Assembly (NCBI RefSeq): GCF_018139625.1
Contig: NZ_JAGSOH010000028.1
Location: 1 to 64,000 of the forward strand
Origin: Actinospica acidithermotolerans
GTDB lineage: Bacteria; Actinomycetota; Actinomycetes; Streptomycetales; Catenulisporaceae
Direction: 5' to 3'
DNA: 64,000 nt
The notes beneath the pieces are model-generated. The model was not told the DNA's origin. It saw nothing but the letters and a program-made list of their open reading frames with translations, and did not search any database. The translations under genes were made by a program, and so were the position numbers. This document shows positions 1 to 8,969 of the stretch, piece after piece (the first letter of the stretch is position 1; every line of letters begins with the position of its first letter).

Positions 1-337
1 TGAGGCGACCAGGAACCTGCCGGGGGTGCAAGCGGCGGCGGCTAGGGGTGGCGGGTGCTTTTTCGCTGCGCCGCGTGCACCCCCGGCAGAACCCTGGTAG
101 GGCTGCGCCTGCCAGGCGAGGAGAGCACCAAGACCTCGGCGGAGCCGTGCGCCGCGCTTCGCCCGCCCCGGCTTACTTCGCGCTGCGTTCGTCCTGCCGC
201 GCTGCGGCCGCATTGCTTGCTGCGTCCGTCTTACCCGTGCCGCGCCTGCTCGGTGCGGCGTCGTGTCCCTCGTGCTGCCCGGAGCCGTTGCCGCTGCCGT
301 ACCCGTGTTCGTTTGCCGTTGCCGGCGGGTTTCCCTG
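1..337. other. Gene-free left edge with a long inverted repeat
   Basis: I see no convincing gene here. The region holds a perfect 14-bp inverted repeat, CTGCCGGGGGTGCA at 17-30 and its complement at 76-89. It extends imperfectly outward through CCAGG at 9-13 and CCTGG at 93-97. The 45-nt loop contains a T-run near 59-63. It lies downstream of the leftward HNH gene, so it could be a terminator, but it is about 240 bp past the stop codon. It could equally be the edge of a small mobile sequence. Confidence 0.5.
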
Positions 338-1561
338 TCAGCTTTCCGATAGCTTCTGGTGTTTATGTTGTTGATGGGTGAGAGCGTGGTGTTCGGCGCA
401 GAGCAGAGTCAGGTTGCGGGTGGTGGTGGGTCCGCCGTTGCTGAAGGGGATCTTGTGGTGGGCGTGTAGTGCGTAGGTGGTCGGCCTTGAGCAGCCGGGG
501 TGGCTGCAGTGCCGGTCGCGGTAGGCGAGTGCTGTGCGTTGGGGCGGTGTGGCGAGTCGGGTGTGCGGGTTGGTGTCGATTCTGACTCCGTCCAGGGCGA
601 TGGGGATTCCATCGTCGTCGAGTTCGAGCAGGTGAACCTCGGGACTCTCGACCGCGTCTTGCGGCACGACTGTGCCGTAGACGGTCTCGCTCAGGCCGGC
701 CGGGTCCTTCTTGCGCGGGGAGTAGTACAGCATTGGCGGGGTGAAGCGGGCCTGGCGTAGTTTGGCGGGAGCGTTGTGGAAGATCTCGGCGAGGTGCACG
801 AGTGCCTGGACGTTGATTTGCTCGGTGGTGCGCACGTCGTCGGGCAGGGGGTGGGCCTGGTCGTACTGGGCCTGGCGGAGCCAGTCTGCGGTTTGCAGGT
901 CGATGGCGGATCGCAGGGTGGTGGCGCGGACGGCGTCGAGCAGGATCTCGATGCGGCACATGCCGTTTTCGAGTTCGGCCGTGCGGAGGAAAGAACGGGC
1001 GCGTTGGCGGGGGATCATTTCTCGCCCTGTGTCCGGGTGGAGCGTGTGTTCCAGGGCGCGGACCTGCTGCCGGGCGGCGGTCACGCCATGGGTTTCGGCG
1101 GTGGTCAGGGCTTGGGTGACGGCGGTCACGGTGTCGATGCCAGTGCCGGTAGCGGCTTTGGCGGTGCGGGTGAGCACGCGTGCGGTGTCAGTGCCTATGC
1201 GGCCGGAGGCGAGCGGTTCGGCGAGTTCGGGTATCGCGCCGATGCGGCGGGCCGATTCGGCGATCGCGCGGGCGCGCCCGTCGGTGGCGTCGAGGTGGGT
1301 GGCGACCCACGCGGACAGGCCGCCGCGGCTGGCCTTGACCCGGTCGATCTGGGCGAGGGCGAGGATGAGCTGGCCGTGATCGGCCTGCTCGCGGGTGCCG
1401 ATCACCTCGGCGAGTTTCAGCAGCTGGGCCGCGCCCTCGAGGTCGGCCGCCTCCAGTTCCCGCGCGATCCGCAAGCACGCGCTGATGATCTCGTCCCGGC
1501 GCGCGTCCACCTCGGCCAATAGTTCGAGCTGATTCCGCAAGACCTCCGCGACCCCGCCCAT
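338..1561 (-). CDS. HNH endonuclease, DUF222 (13E12 repeat) family
   Basis: The 407-residue protein has the helical N-terminal DUF222 region of the actinobacterial 13E12 family (about residues 1-270) followed by a C-terminal HNH nuclease domain. The HNH part is visible as CSHPGC, then the HAHHKIPFSNGG stretch, then CAEHH near the end, giving the zinc-binding Cys residues and the catalytic His pair. Members occur in many copies in actinobacterial genomes and are often linked to mobile DNA; their physiological substrate is unknown. The gene stands alone. Its upstream region (1562-1700) is unusually AT-rich for this window. The first ATG gives the usual family length. Confidence 0.88.
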   Translation of the reverse strand: MGGVAEVLRNQLELLAEVDARRDEIISACLRIARELEAADLEGAAQLLKLAEVIGTREQADHGQLILALAQIDRVKASRGGLSAWVATHLDATDGRARAIAESARRIGAIPELAEPLASGRIGTDTARVLTRTAKAATGTGIDTVTAVTQALTTAETHGVTAARQQVRALEHTLHPDTGREMIPRQRARSFLRTAELENGMCRIEILLDAVRATTLRSAIDLQTADWLRQAQYDQAHPLPDDVRTTEQINVQALVHLAEIFHNAPAKLRQARFTPPMLYYSPRKKDPAGLSETVYGTVVPQDAVESPEVHLLELDDDGIPIALDGVRIDTNPHTRLATPPQRTALAYRDRHCSHPGCSRPTTYALHAHHKIPFSNGGPTTTRNLTLLCAEHHALTHQQHKHQKLSES

Positions 1562-1879
1562 TTCTCCCGCCCCATTCCTACGTCATGTGTTCGATCGGAT
1601 ACTTATAGTCTAGATAGGCATGCCGATAAAAGGTGTGTTTCTTGATTAACTCATACAAAAAGACTGATTGGGGGCGGATGGGGCGCGTAATTTTGCGGTG
1701 TGGAGGCGATTACGCGGGGAGGGGTGGACTTGATGCATGGGTATCGGCGCAGGGTGCCGTGTTGGATGAGAGTGGACGTAGAGTCCGGACGGAGGTGGCC
1801 CGCGTATCTCATACGTCCTGGACGCGCCGACTTCGGGGGATTGGGTGTGTTCTCGGGGTGCGGCGAGTATCAAGGATGT
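1562..1879. promoter_or_regulatory. AT-rich divergent promoter region
   Basis: This 318-bp gap separates the leftward HNH gene from the rightward protease. Bases 1580-1680 are clearly richer in A and T than the surroundings and include TATAGTCTAGATA around 1603-1615, a plausible -10 region for either gene. An open reading frame runs through from about 1700 into the protease, but its extra 60 residues look nothing like an S53 N-terminus. Confidence 0.4.
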
Positions 1880-3487
1880 ATGACCACCTTCGAGGCCTCG
1901 CGCCGATCCCCACTGCCGCATGCCGAGATTCTGGGGCCCGCAGACCCCACTGAGACCGCGCTCGTCACGTTGTTCCTGCGGCGGCGATCGCCGCTGCCGC
2001 AGGCGGGGAGCGTAGTGCTCACCCGCGAGGAACTGCGCGAGCGGCACGGGGCGGATCCCGCTGATGTGGCGGCGGTACGGACCGAGGTGGAGCGACTTGG
2101 GCTGGACGTCGTCTTCGCTGACGCAGGGTCACGCCGCGTTCAGGTCAGGGGAACCGTCGGGCAACTATCGGACGCCTTCGGGGTTTCGCTGCATCGGGCG
2201 CGGCACGAGGCGGGCTCGGTGCACGCGGATGCGGGGGAGTTCCGTTACAGGACCGGGGAAATTTCGCTTCCGGACTCGTTGCGTGACGTGACGGTGGCCG
2301 TGCTCGGGCTCGACACCAGGCCTCAGGCGACGGCGCATTTCCGCCGGCACAAGAAGCAGTCTGCCTCGGGCACGTTCACGCCTTTGCAGGTAGGCGCGGC
2401 TTACCAGTTCCCTGCTGCGTACGACGGCACCGGCCAAGGGATCGCACTGATCGAGCTCGGTGGCGGGTACGACGCGGCGAACCTCACGCAGTACTTCCAG
2501 TCGATCGGAGTCACGCCGCCTCAGGTCACGGCAGTGCCAGTCGATGGTGGGTCGAACGCTCCGACAGGGTCGGCTGACGGACCGGACGGCGAGGTCCAGT
2601 TGGACATCGAGGTGGCGGGGGCGCTCGCGCCCGGGTCGCCGATCACGGTGTATTTCTCACCCAACACGGACCAGGGCTTTGCGGACGCGGTGACGGATGC
2701 CGCCCACGCCACGCCGACGCCGACCGCCATCTCGATTAGCTGGGGTGGGCCGGAGAACTCGTGGTCGGCACAGTCGCTGCAAGCGCTGGATGCGGCGTGT
2801 GCGGATGCAGTGGCGCTCGGGATCACAGTGCTGGCTGCAGCCGGCGACAATGGCTCCACGGACGGAGGGACGGACGGGAAGCAGCACTGCGATTTCCCGG
2901 CCTCCAGCCCACACGTCCTGGCCTGTGGCGGCACGACGCTCGCGCTCGACGGCAAGGGCGCCATTGCATCGGAGACGGTGTGGAACGACCAAAACGGTGC
3001 GGCGACCGGTGGCGGGGTGAGCGCCGTGTATCCGGTCCCGAGTTGGCAATCGGGCGCGGGAGTGCCGAACAACGTCGACACCGGTGCCGCAGGCCGTGGC
3101 GTGCCGGACGTCGCGGGCAATGCAGATCCGGCTAGTGGGTACCAGGTTCTGATCGACGGCACGTCCACGGTCATCGGAGGCACGAGCGCGGTAGCGCCGC
3201 TCTGGGCCGCGCTTGTGGCCCGGCTGGCCCAGCAGTCCGGGAAGAAGCTGGGACTGCTGCAGACGGTGCTCTACGCGGGTGTGAAGCCCGGTGTGGCGCA
3301 GCCCGGCTTTCAGGATGTGACGTCAGGAAGCAACGGCGCGTATTCGGCGGGGGCGGGCTGGGACGCGTGCACCGGACTGGGAACGCCGGACGGTGCGACG
3401 CTGCCGGCGCTGTTCGGCTCGGCTGGGGCCGGGACTGCTGGAACCACCGCTTCCGCCGAGGGCGTCGGGAGCGGCGCGGGCAACTGA
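1880..3487 (+). CDS. S53 family peptidase (sedolisin/kumamolisin type)
   Basis: This is a 535-residue serine-carboxyl protease with its activation prodomain. The prodomain (about 1-150) shows the FGVSLHRARHE pattern of prokumamolisin. In the catalytic domain the Glu-x-x-x-Asp pair is at E238/D242 (EVQLD), the oxyanion Asp at D323 (AAAGDNGS) and the nucleophile Ser at S436 (GGTSAVAP). A calcium-site pattern (QDVTSG, GWDACTGLG) closes the domain. Such enzymes are exported and work at acidic pH, which fits an acid-tolerant soil actinomycete, though that is inference. No classical signal peptide is obvious. I chose the ATG at 1880, preceded by AAGGA at a short spacing, because the upstream in-frame extension does not match the family. 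Confidence 0.9.
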   Translation: MTTFEASRRSPLPHAEILGPADPTETALVTLFLRRRSPLPQAGSVVLTREELRERHGADPADVAAVRTEVERLGLDVVFADAGSRRVQVRGTVGQLSDAFGVSLHRARHEAGSVHADAGEFRYRTGEISLPDSLRDVTVAVLGLDTRPQATAHFRRHKKQSASGTFTPLQVGAAYQFPAAYDGTGQGIALIELGGGYDAANLTQYFQSIGVTPPQVTAVPVDGGSNAPTGSADGPDGEVQLDIEVAGALAPGSPITVYFSPNTDQGFADAVTDAAHATPTPTAISISWGGPENSWSAQSLQALDAACADAVALGITVLAAAGDNGSTDGGTDGKQHCDFPASSPHVLACGGTTLALDGKGAIASETVWNDQNGAATGGGVSAVYPVPSWQSGAGVPNNVDTGAAGRGVPDVAGNADPASGYQVLIDGTSTVIGGTSAVAPLWAALVARLAQQSGKKLGLLQTVLYAGVKPGVAQPGFQDVTSGSNGAYSAGAGWDACTGLGTPDGATLPALFGSAGAGTAGTTASAEGVGSGAGN

Positions 3488-3972
3488 CGTAGTGGTAGCG
3501 CCGGGGTCGACGGCGCCCATGGCGGCGCTGGGAGCGAAGTGAATGCCGACGTTGAGCGTGCTGAATGCACGGCAAGCGTCAGTCGCGCGTCGAGACCCTG
3601 GCGCTGCCAACGGCGCTCCGACGACTGAGTTGATTAGGGAGTGCTGCTGTGGCCCTCGGGGAGCACGCCCAATGATCCCTCGCTACTTGGCGGTTTTCGC
3701 GTCGCCGTCTCCTGCGACGCGTAGCGCCGTCCGTCTCATTTGCTGGATGGAGGTGGGTGCGCGCCGTGCGTCCTGGCACGCGTAGACCGCGCCGCGGACT
3801 GATGCGCAACTTACGGAGCCGCCCGCCACGTCCCCGCTTCCCCGACACACAGAGAACCCGCCCGGCCGCTTCGATGCGGGGCCGGGCGGGGGGTCTGCGG
3901 GTCGGTTGCGGTGGCCGGCCACGGCGACGGCAGGTTCACCGCGGCGCAGGTTCGACCGCAGCGCTGCCTCGA
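3488..3972. other. Convergent intergenic region
   Basis: This lies between the protease and the leftward cvn operon, whose 3' ends face each other. I see no credible gene. Its main content is the strong hairpin at 3857-3890, annotated separately. Confidence 0.6.
3857..3890 (-). terminator. Hairpin terminator of the cvn operon
   Basis: An 11-bp perfect GC stem (CCCGCCCGGCC at 3857-3867, complement at 3880-3890) with a 12-nt loop lies 82 bp past the cvnD stop. It has no U-tract, as is common in high-GC actinobacteria, and could act in both directions. Confidence 0.6.
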
Positions 3973-4557
3973 TCAGTGCGTGACCACGGCCGGCCGCGTC
4001 GCGTGTCGGCGGCCGGCGTGCTCGACCAGGGTGATCAGCACCTCCTTGACCGACGCGCGCTCGCGGGCGTCGCAGGAGATGACCGGGGTGCCGGGGTCGA
4101 GGTCCAGGGCGGCGGCGACGGAGCCCGGGTCGAAGCGGCGGGCTTCGTCGAAGTTGTTCAGCGCGACGAGGAAGGGCACGCCGCGCCGCTCGAAGTAGTC
4201 GACTGCCGGGAAGCAGTCGGCGAGGCGGCGGGTGTCGGCGAGGACGATGGCGCCGAGGGCTCCCTGCGCCAGTTCGTCCCAGAGGAACCAGAAGCGGTCC
4301 TGCCCGGGAGTGCCGAACAGGTACAGCGCCAGGTCCTCGCGTAGCGAGATGCGGCCGAAGTCCATTGCGACGGTCGTGGTCGATTTCCCTTCGACCCCCT
4401 CGGTGCTGTCCACGCCGACGCCGGCGGTGGTCATCGCCTCCTCCGTGCGCAGCGGCCGGATCTCGCTCACCGCGCCGACCAAAGTCGTCTTGCCGACGCC
4501 GAACCCTCCGGCCACCAGGATCTTCAGCGCCACAAAGCTAGAGCGCGCGGAGTCCAT
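3973..4557 (-). CDS. cvnD: CvnD-type small GTPase of a conservon
   Basis: This 194-residue protein is a Ras-like GTPase of the actinobacterial conservon group. It has the P-loop GGFGVGKTTL near residue 20, a G3-like LFGTPGQDRF segment, and VALNNFDEA where a G4 NKxD would be. In conservons the GTPase associates with a membrane heterocomplex of a sensor-kinase-like protein (CvnA), a Roadblock protein (CvnB) and a DUF742 protein (CvnC), an arrangement compared to a eukaryotic G-protein-coupled system. It is the last gene of the operon, and its start overlaps the end of cvnC by 20 bp, implying coupled translation. Confidence 0.93.
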   Translation of the reverse strand: MDSARSSFVALKILVAGGFGVGKTTLVGAVSEIRPLRTEEAMTTAGVGVDSTEGVEGKSTTTVAMDFGRISLREDLALYLFGTPGQDRFWFLWDELAQGALGAIVLADTRRLADCFPAVDYFERRGVPFLVALNNFDEARRFDPGSVAAALDLDPGTPVISCDARERASVKEVLITLVEHAGRRHATRPAVVTH

Positions 4558-4915
4558 CGATCACCTCCTGCAGCAGTCGCTCATCAGGGATGTCCACGGG
4601 GCGCACGGGTCTGGTCACCCGGATGTGCCCGTAGTCGAGCAGGTCGGTCAGGATCACCCGAGTCACCCCGAGCGGGAGGTCGAGGTCGGCCGCCAGGTCG
4701 GCGACCGAGCGCGGGCGGATCCGGCACAGTGTGAGCACCGCGGCCTGCTCGGGGCTGAGCATCGGGTCGCGCGCCGGGTCGTTCTCGGCGGTGACCAGCG
4801 ACAGCAGGTCCAGCAGCACCGGCGAGGGCCGGGCCCGGCCGCGGGTGAGCGCGTAGAGCCGCACCAGCGGCCCCGCCTGCTCGTCGTACCAGGAAGGACG
4901 GTCGTTCATCCGCAT
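4538..4915 (-). CDS. cvnC: CvnC-type DUF742 protein
   Basis: The 125-residue protein begins MRMNDRPSWYDEQAG and contains the RLYALTRGRARP and DLPLGVTRVILTDL stretches typical of DUF742, which predict a winged-helix-like fold. In conservons it is the third component, of unclear biochemical role. The start ATG overlaps the cvnB stop by one base (TGATG), and the 3' end overlaps cvnD by 20 bp. A second in-frame ATG at 4909 would remove only two residues. Confidence 0.9.
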   Translation of the reverse strand: MRMNDRPSWYDEQAGPLVRLYALTRGRARPSPVLLDLLSLVTAENDPARDPMLSPEQAAVLTLCRIRPRSVADLAADLDLPLGVTRVILTDLLDYGHIRVTRPVRPVDIPDERLLQEVIDGLRAL

Positions 4916-5325
4916 CACGGCGCCTGCGGTTGGCCGTCGCGCGCGGGCACGAACAGGTGCTCGCCCACCTGCTTGACCAGCCGGGCCATCTCGTAGGCGA
5001 CCAGGCCGATATCGCACTCGGCCTCGGCGAACACCGCGAGGCAGGCGCCCGATCCAGCCGCGACCACGAACAGGAATCCGTCGTCGAACTCGACCATGCT
5101 CTGCCGTACCGCGCCCGCGCCGAACTGCCGGGTCGCGCCCTTCGCCAGGCTGTTGAATCCGCTGGAGACGGCCGCCAGGTGCTCGCGGTCCTCCCGGCTC
5201 AGATTGCGCGTGGCCGCCATCGCCAGGCCGTCCGTCGACAGGAGCACGGCGTGCCGTATCGCGGGCGTGCGCGTGGTCAGTTCGTCGAGCAGCCAGTTGA
5301 CCTCGCCGGCCGTGGTTCCGCTCAC
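4915..5325 (-). CDS. cvnB: CvnB-type Roadblock/LC7 protein
   Basis: This 136-residue protein is a Roadblock/LC7 domain throughout. It begins with a helix (VNWLLDELTTRTPAIRHAVL), then the strand LLSTDGLAMAA, and contains the SGFNSLAKGA and VVAAGSGACLAVFA segments usual in actinobacterial members. Roadblock proteins regulate or scaffold small GTPases, here presumably CvnD. The start overlaps the cvnA stop by four bases (ATGA) and its stop overlaps the cvnC start, so the genes are translationally linked. Confidence 0.93.
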   Translation of the reverse strand: MSGTTAGEVNWLLDELTTRTPAIRHAVLLSTDGLAMAATRNLSREDREHLAAVSSGFNSLAKGATRQFGAGAVRQSMVEFDDGFLFVVAAGSGACLAVFAEAECDIGLVAYEMARLVKQVGEHLFVPARDGQPQAP

Positions 5326-7865
5326 CGGGTGTCTTCCCCTCTCGCATCTCGCTCGTCCGCCGCCGCGTCGGGCGCGGAGGGCTGGTCGTCGGCGGGGCCC
5401 TCGGCCCGGCCGCGGGTGAATCCGCGCTGGAACGCGGACATCGTGGCCCGGTACTGCTCTGGGCTACGCGGCGGCCGCGGGTCGCCGGAGTCCTCGCCGG
5501 CCGCGGGTTCGGCCATCGGGTCGTCGGGCTTCGGCGGCGTCGGGGCCGCGCGCAGCTGCGGCGCCAGGTTCGCCTGGCGCACGCGGCGCGGCAGTCCGTC
5601 CGGGCCGAGCTCGATGCCGCTGTCCGCGGGCGGCGCGATGCTGTCGCCGAGCCCGTCGAAATTCCGCGGCTTGACCGTCCCCGAGACCCGCGAGTGCCCG
5701 TTGGTGTGCGGGACCCGCGCCGATTCGGCAGTCGGCTGCGGCGGAACCAGCGCCGGGGCGGTGGCCGCGGTGATGACCGAGGCCGCGAGGCCGCCGGCCG
5801 GGGCGACGCCGCGCGGGCCGCCGATCCGCTGCCCGCCGCCGGGCTCGTCCAGCGCGGTCGGCTGTTCGTCGGACTCACCAGGGCTCTGCATCACACTGCT
5901 CGGGATGAGCACCACGGCCGTGATCCCCCCGTACGCCGAGGCGCACAGGCTGACGCGGACCTCGTGCCGACGGGCCAGCCGGGATACCACGAACAGGCCG
6001 AGCCGGTCACTGTCGAAGAGATCATCGCCGCTGGACTCGCCGATCCGTCGGTTCGCCTCGCGCAGCGCCTCCGGGCTCATGCCCAGGCCGCGGTCCTCGA
6101 TCTCGATCGCGAATCCGGAGCCGACCGGCTCGCCGCCGACCACGACGCGGGTGTGCGGAGGCGAGAACGAGGTGGCGTTCTCGATCAGCTCCGCGAGCAG
6201 GTGAGTCAGGTCGGCCACGACCGGGCCGAGCACACGCGCCCTCGGCATCCGGCGTACCTCGACGCGCGGGTAGTCCTCGGCCTCGGCCGCTGCGGCGCGC
6301 ACCACGTCGGTCAGGTCGACCGGGTGCCGCCACGCCCGGCCCGGCGTCGCGCCGGACAGGATGATCAGGCCTTCCGCGTGACGGCGCATGCGCGTCGCCA
6401 GGTGGTCGAGGCGGAAAAGATCCTCGAGGTGATCCGGTTCCTCGATCCGACGCTCCATGGCGTCCAGCAGCCCGAGCTGACGGTGCACGAGCACCTGGCT
6501 CCGTCGAGCGAGGTTGAGGAAGACCCCGGACACGCCCGAGACGAGCTCCGCGCGTTCCACGGCGGCCTGCATGGCGGCCTGGGACGCGACGGCGAGCGCC
6601 TCGGCGACCTCGCCGAGCTCACCGGCCCGCGGATCAAGCGGCGGAGCCTGCTGCTGCGGTACGACGTTCTGCCCGGCGCGCAGCTTCGCCATCGTCTCGG
6701 GCAGACGCCGCCCGGCGAGGTCGAGGGCGTAATCGCGCAGCCCGACCAGATCGGTGACCAGCCGTCGTCCGATGCCCACCGAGATCACCAGGCTGACGAT
6801 GAGGGCGAAAAGGCCGAGCAGGACGCCGAACCCTGAGCCGGTCGTCAGCAGCCTGCTGTAGGGATTCTCGGATGCCGGCGTGGCCGCGGTCCGCGAGGCG
6901 GAGTCGAGGTCGGCGAGCACGGTCGGCGCGAGCGAGTCCCAAGCGCGGGCCGGCGCGGCGTTGTCCGCATTCTGGCCCGGACCGGCGACGATCACGGCGT
7001 TCTGCAGCGCCGTGAGAGACTGACCGGTGATGGTGGCCGTCGGGTCGGCCACGCTCATCGCGGCCTGACGCAGATACGAGCGCTCCGCGTAGACTGCGCC
7101 GACGAACGCCGGGTACGCGGCTCCGCTCAGTGCGCCTGAGTTATGCATGCCGCCGAGCAGTGCATCCTGAAGGGCCAGTTGCTCGCGTGCCTCGGAAAGA
7201 TTCAGCGCCGCCTGCGCTGTCGATGACGCTCCCGAGATCGTGGCGAGCGTGGCCTGTACGTTGAGCGCGTCGGCGATGGCCGTGGCGTACGCGTTGTCCG
7301 CGCTGGATACGGACAGCGAGTGCCCGATGATTCCAGTGCGGATCGCGCTGAGCGCGTCCATGGCCTTCATCGTGGTCGTCAGTCGAATCGGAAGCTGCGG
7401 GTCCAGGTCGGCCGCAGCCGCCGCCGATTGGTTCACGCCGAGGCGCAACATCGCCTCCTCGTCGCGGGACGCCGAAATACGCGCGTTGAGCGTCGTCGGG
7501 GCGGCGCCGGTCACGGCGAGGTAGGAAACCGCCTCCGAGCGTTCCTCCTGCAACGCTGTGACCGTATTGTCGAGTGGCGCGGCGACTGAGGAGTCCAGCG
7601 TCTTCAGCTGCGACTGGTTGTACGCGGCACTGATCGTGTTGACTGCGGCAATTCCCCACAGCGCTGTCAAAGAGACCACGGGAAGCGCGAGCAGGCTGAC
7701 GATTCGGGCGCGGACGGTTCGCGGGGCAAAGCGGAACCTGCGACGGGGCCGGGACTGGCGGACCGGCGCCTGCGGCGGCTCGACGGGACGGCGGTGCGCG
7801 GCGCGGCGCGACCGGCGCTGCTCGACGGGGAAATCCGACGTGGACGGGGTCGTCTGAGTTGTCAT
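5322..7865 (-). CDS. cvnA: CvnA-type sensor histidine kinase-like protein
   Basis: The 847-residue membrane protein has a basic N-terminus, a first membrane helix (ARIVSLLALPVVSLTALWG), a large extracytoplasmic region resembling nitrate-sensor (NIT) domains, and a second helix (GVLLGLFALIVSLVISVGIG). A HAMP-like linker and a kinase core with the ATPase N-box ELIENATSFSP follow. The C-terminal 220 residues are Pro-, Gly- and Ala-rich and probably disordered. It heads the conservon as the presumed signal receptor. The ATG overlaps the upstream MHYT gene stop by one base (TGATG), so the MHYT gene belongs to the same operon. A much longer reading frame upstream was rejected because it runs through the MHYT gene in another frame. 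Confidence 0.92.
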   Translation of the reverse strand: MTTQTTPSTSDFPVEQRRSRRAAHRRPVEPPQAPVRQSRPRRRFRFAPRTVRARIVSLLALPVVSLTALWGIAAVNTISAAYNQSQLKTLDSSVAAPLDNTVTALQEERSEAVSYLAVTGAAPTTLNARISASRDEEAMLRLGVNQSAAAAADLDPQLPIRLTTTMKAMDALSAIRTGIIGHSLSVSSADNAYATAIADALNVQATLATISGASSTAQAALNLSEAREQLALQDALLGGMHNSGALSGAAYPAFVGAVYAERSYLRQAAMSVADPTATITGQSLTALQNAVIVAGPGQNADNAAPARAWDSLAPTVLADLDSASRTAATPASENPYSRLLTTGSGFGVLLGLFALIVSLVISVGIGRRLVTDLVGLRDYALDLAGRRLPETMAKLRAGQNVVPQQQAPPLDPRAGELGEVAEALAVASQAAMQAAVERAELVSGVSGVFLNLARRSQVLVHRQLGLLDAMERRIEEPDHLEDLFRLDHLATRMRRHAEGLIILSGATPGRAWRHPVDLTDVVRAAAAEAEDYPRVEVRRMPRARVLGPVVADLTHLLAELIENATSFSPPHTRVVVGGEPVGSGFAIEIEDRGLGMSPEALREANRRIGESSGDDLFDSDRLGLFVVSRLARRHEVRVSLCASAYGGITAVVLIPSSVMQSPGESDEQPTALDEPGGGQRIGGPRGVAPAGGLAASVITAATAPALVPPQPTAESARVPHTNGHSRVSGTVKPRNFDGLGDSIAPPADSGIELGPDGLPRRVRQANLAPQLRAAPTPPKPDDPMAEPAAGEDSGDPRPPRSPEQYRATMSAFQRGFTRGRAEGPADDQPSAPDAAADERDARGEDTR

Positions 7866-8704
7866 CAGCGGCCGGGTCCGTCCATCAGCGGGCGGCGCGA
7901 GACCGGACCGGGCGCGGCGGCGGACGGAGCCTGGGCGGCGGCCGCCGGGGCCGGTACCTGGATCGGCGCCGTCGAGCCGGTGTCGGAAAGTCCCACGTAA
8001 GCGGCCGTCAGGAACAGGTAGGAACCGAGCCCGACCGTCAGCGGGAAGATGAAGTCCATCGCGGTCGCGCCCGAAGGAGGCGGCCCGCCGGCATCGACGA
8101 ACACACGCACTGCGGCCATCCCCGTGTAGTGCATCGCGCTCACCGCGATGCCCATCACGAGGCTGGCGCCGAGCGTGGCGAGCGGGTTGTGGATGGTCAG
8201 CGATGCCCACAGCGCGGCGGTGGCGGCGACGGTTGCGATGGCGACCGAGGCACCGACCTCCCAGTCCGCGTAGTGGATGACGCCGTCGATGTGGACCGCC
8301 GACATGCCGATGTAGTGCATCGCCGCGACACCGAATCCGGTGGCGAGCCCGCCGCCGGCCAGCGAGCGGGGCCGTCCGCCGCCGTGCGCCACGACGAAGA
8401 CGCCGACGCCGACGACGACGATCGCCACAACGAGGCTCAGCAGCGTGAGCGGCACGTTGTAGCGGACCTGCGAGCCGGTCACGGTGAATCCGAGCATGGC
8501 GATGAAGTGCATGGTCCAGATGCCGGTGCCGATCGCGATCGCGGCTGATATCAGCCAGTTGCGGCGGCTTCGGCGGTCCGCCGCGTGCACCGCCCGCAGC
8601 GTGGCGCGCAGCCCGAGAGCGCCGCCGACGCAGGCCATCAGGTACGACAGCACCGGGGTCAGCCAGCCGAAGCCCGTCTCGCTGATCATCCCCATCGAGC
8701 CCAT
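7865..8704 (-). CDS. MHYT-domain integral membrane sensor
   Basis: This 279-residue protein is almost entirely membrane helices and has three copies of the MHYT signature: WTMHFIAML, AAMHYIGMSA and SAMHYTGMAA. MHYT domains are predicted to bind copper through Met and His residues near the outer membrane face and to sense oxygen, CO or NO; most are fused to output domains. This one has none, only a short Pro/Ala tail. It is translationally coupled to cvnA, so the conservon may be its output; that link is inference. Confidence 0.92.
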   Translation of the reverse strand: MGSMGMISETGFGWLTPVLSYLMACVGGALGLRATLRAVHAADRRSRRNWLISAAIAIGTGIWTMHFIAMLGFTVTGSQVRYNVPLTLLSLVVAIVVVGVGVFVVAHGGGRPRSLAGGGLATGFGVAAMHYIGMSAVHIDGVIHYADWEVGASVAIATVAATAALWASLTIHNPLATLGASLVMGIAVSAMHYTGMAAVRVFVDAGGPPPSGATAMDFIFPLTVGLGSYLFLTAAYVGLSDTGSTAPIQVPAPAAAAQAPSAAAPGPVSRRPLMDGPGR

Positions 8705-8969
8705 GGCGCCCCTTCGTGGTCATTTCGTTATTCGTGGCAGACCCCGACGATGGCACGGGTGGTGGGCGGCCCGTGGTTTTTTCCCCGAACTTTTCCCGAT
8801 CTTGAGCGGAGGGGGAGTGGCCGCAGGGGAGGCTATGGGACAGCCCTGAGTGCCCGGAGCATGACGTTCGGTGAGATTTCGTGACGCTGCCGGGCGGTTT
8901 CGAACATTGATACACCGGCCACGTACGGTAGTCGACGCCGGGTAGAGAACCGACAGAGTGTCGGTAAAC
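8705..8969. promoter_or_regulatory. Promoter region of the MHYT-cvn operon with a small hairpin
   Basis: The region separates two leftward genes. ACCGACA-gag-TGTCGGT at 8949-8965 is a perfect 7-bp inverted repeat directly after the stop codon of the gene to the right, so it is probably that gene's terminator. The rest should contain the promoter of the MHYT-cvn operon. I could not assign a -10 element with confidence. Confidence 0.45.

Noticed and set aside
5322-8915. A single 1,197-residue reading frame covering cvnA and upstream sequence
   Set aside because: The first 350 codons run through the MHYT gene in another frame; the TGATG junction places cvnA at 7865.
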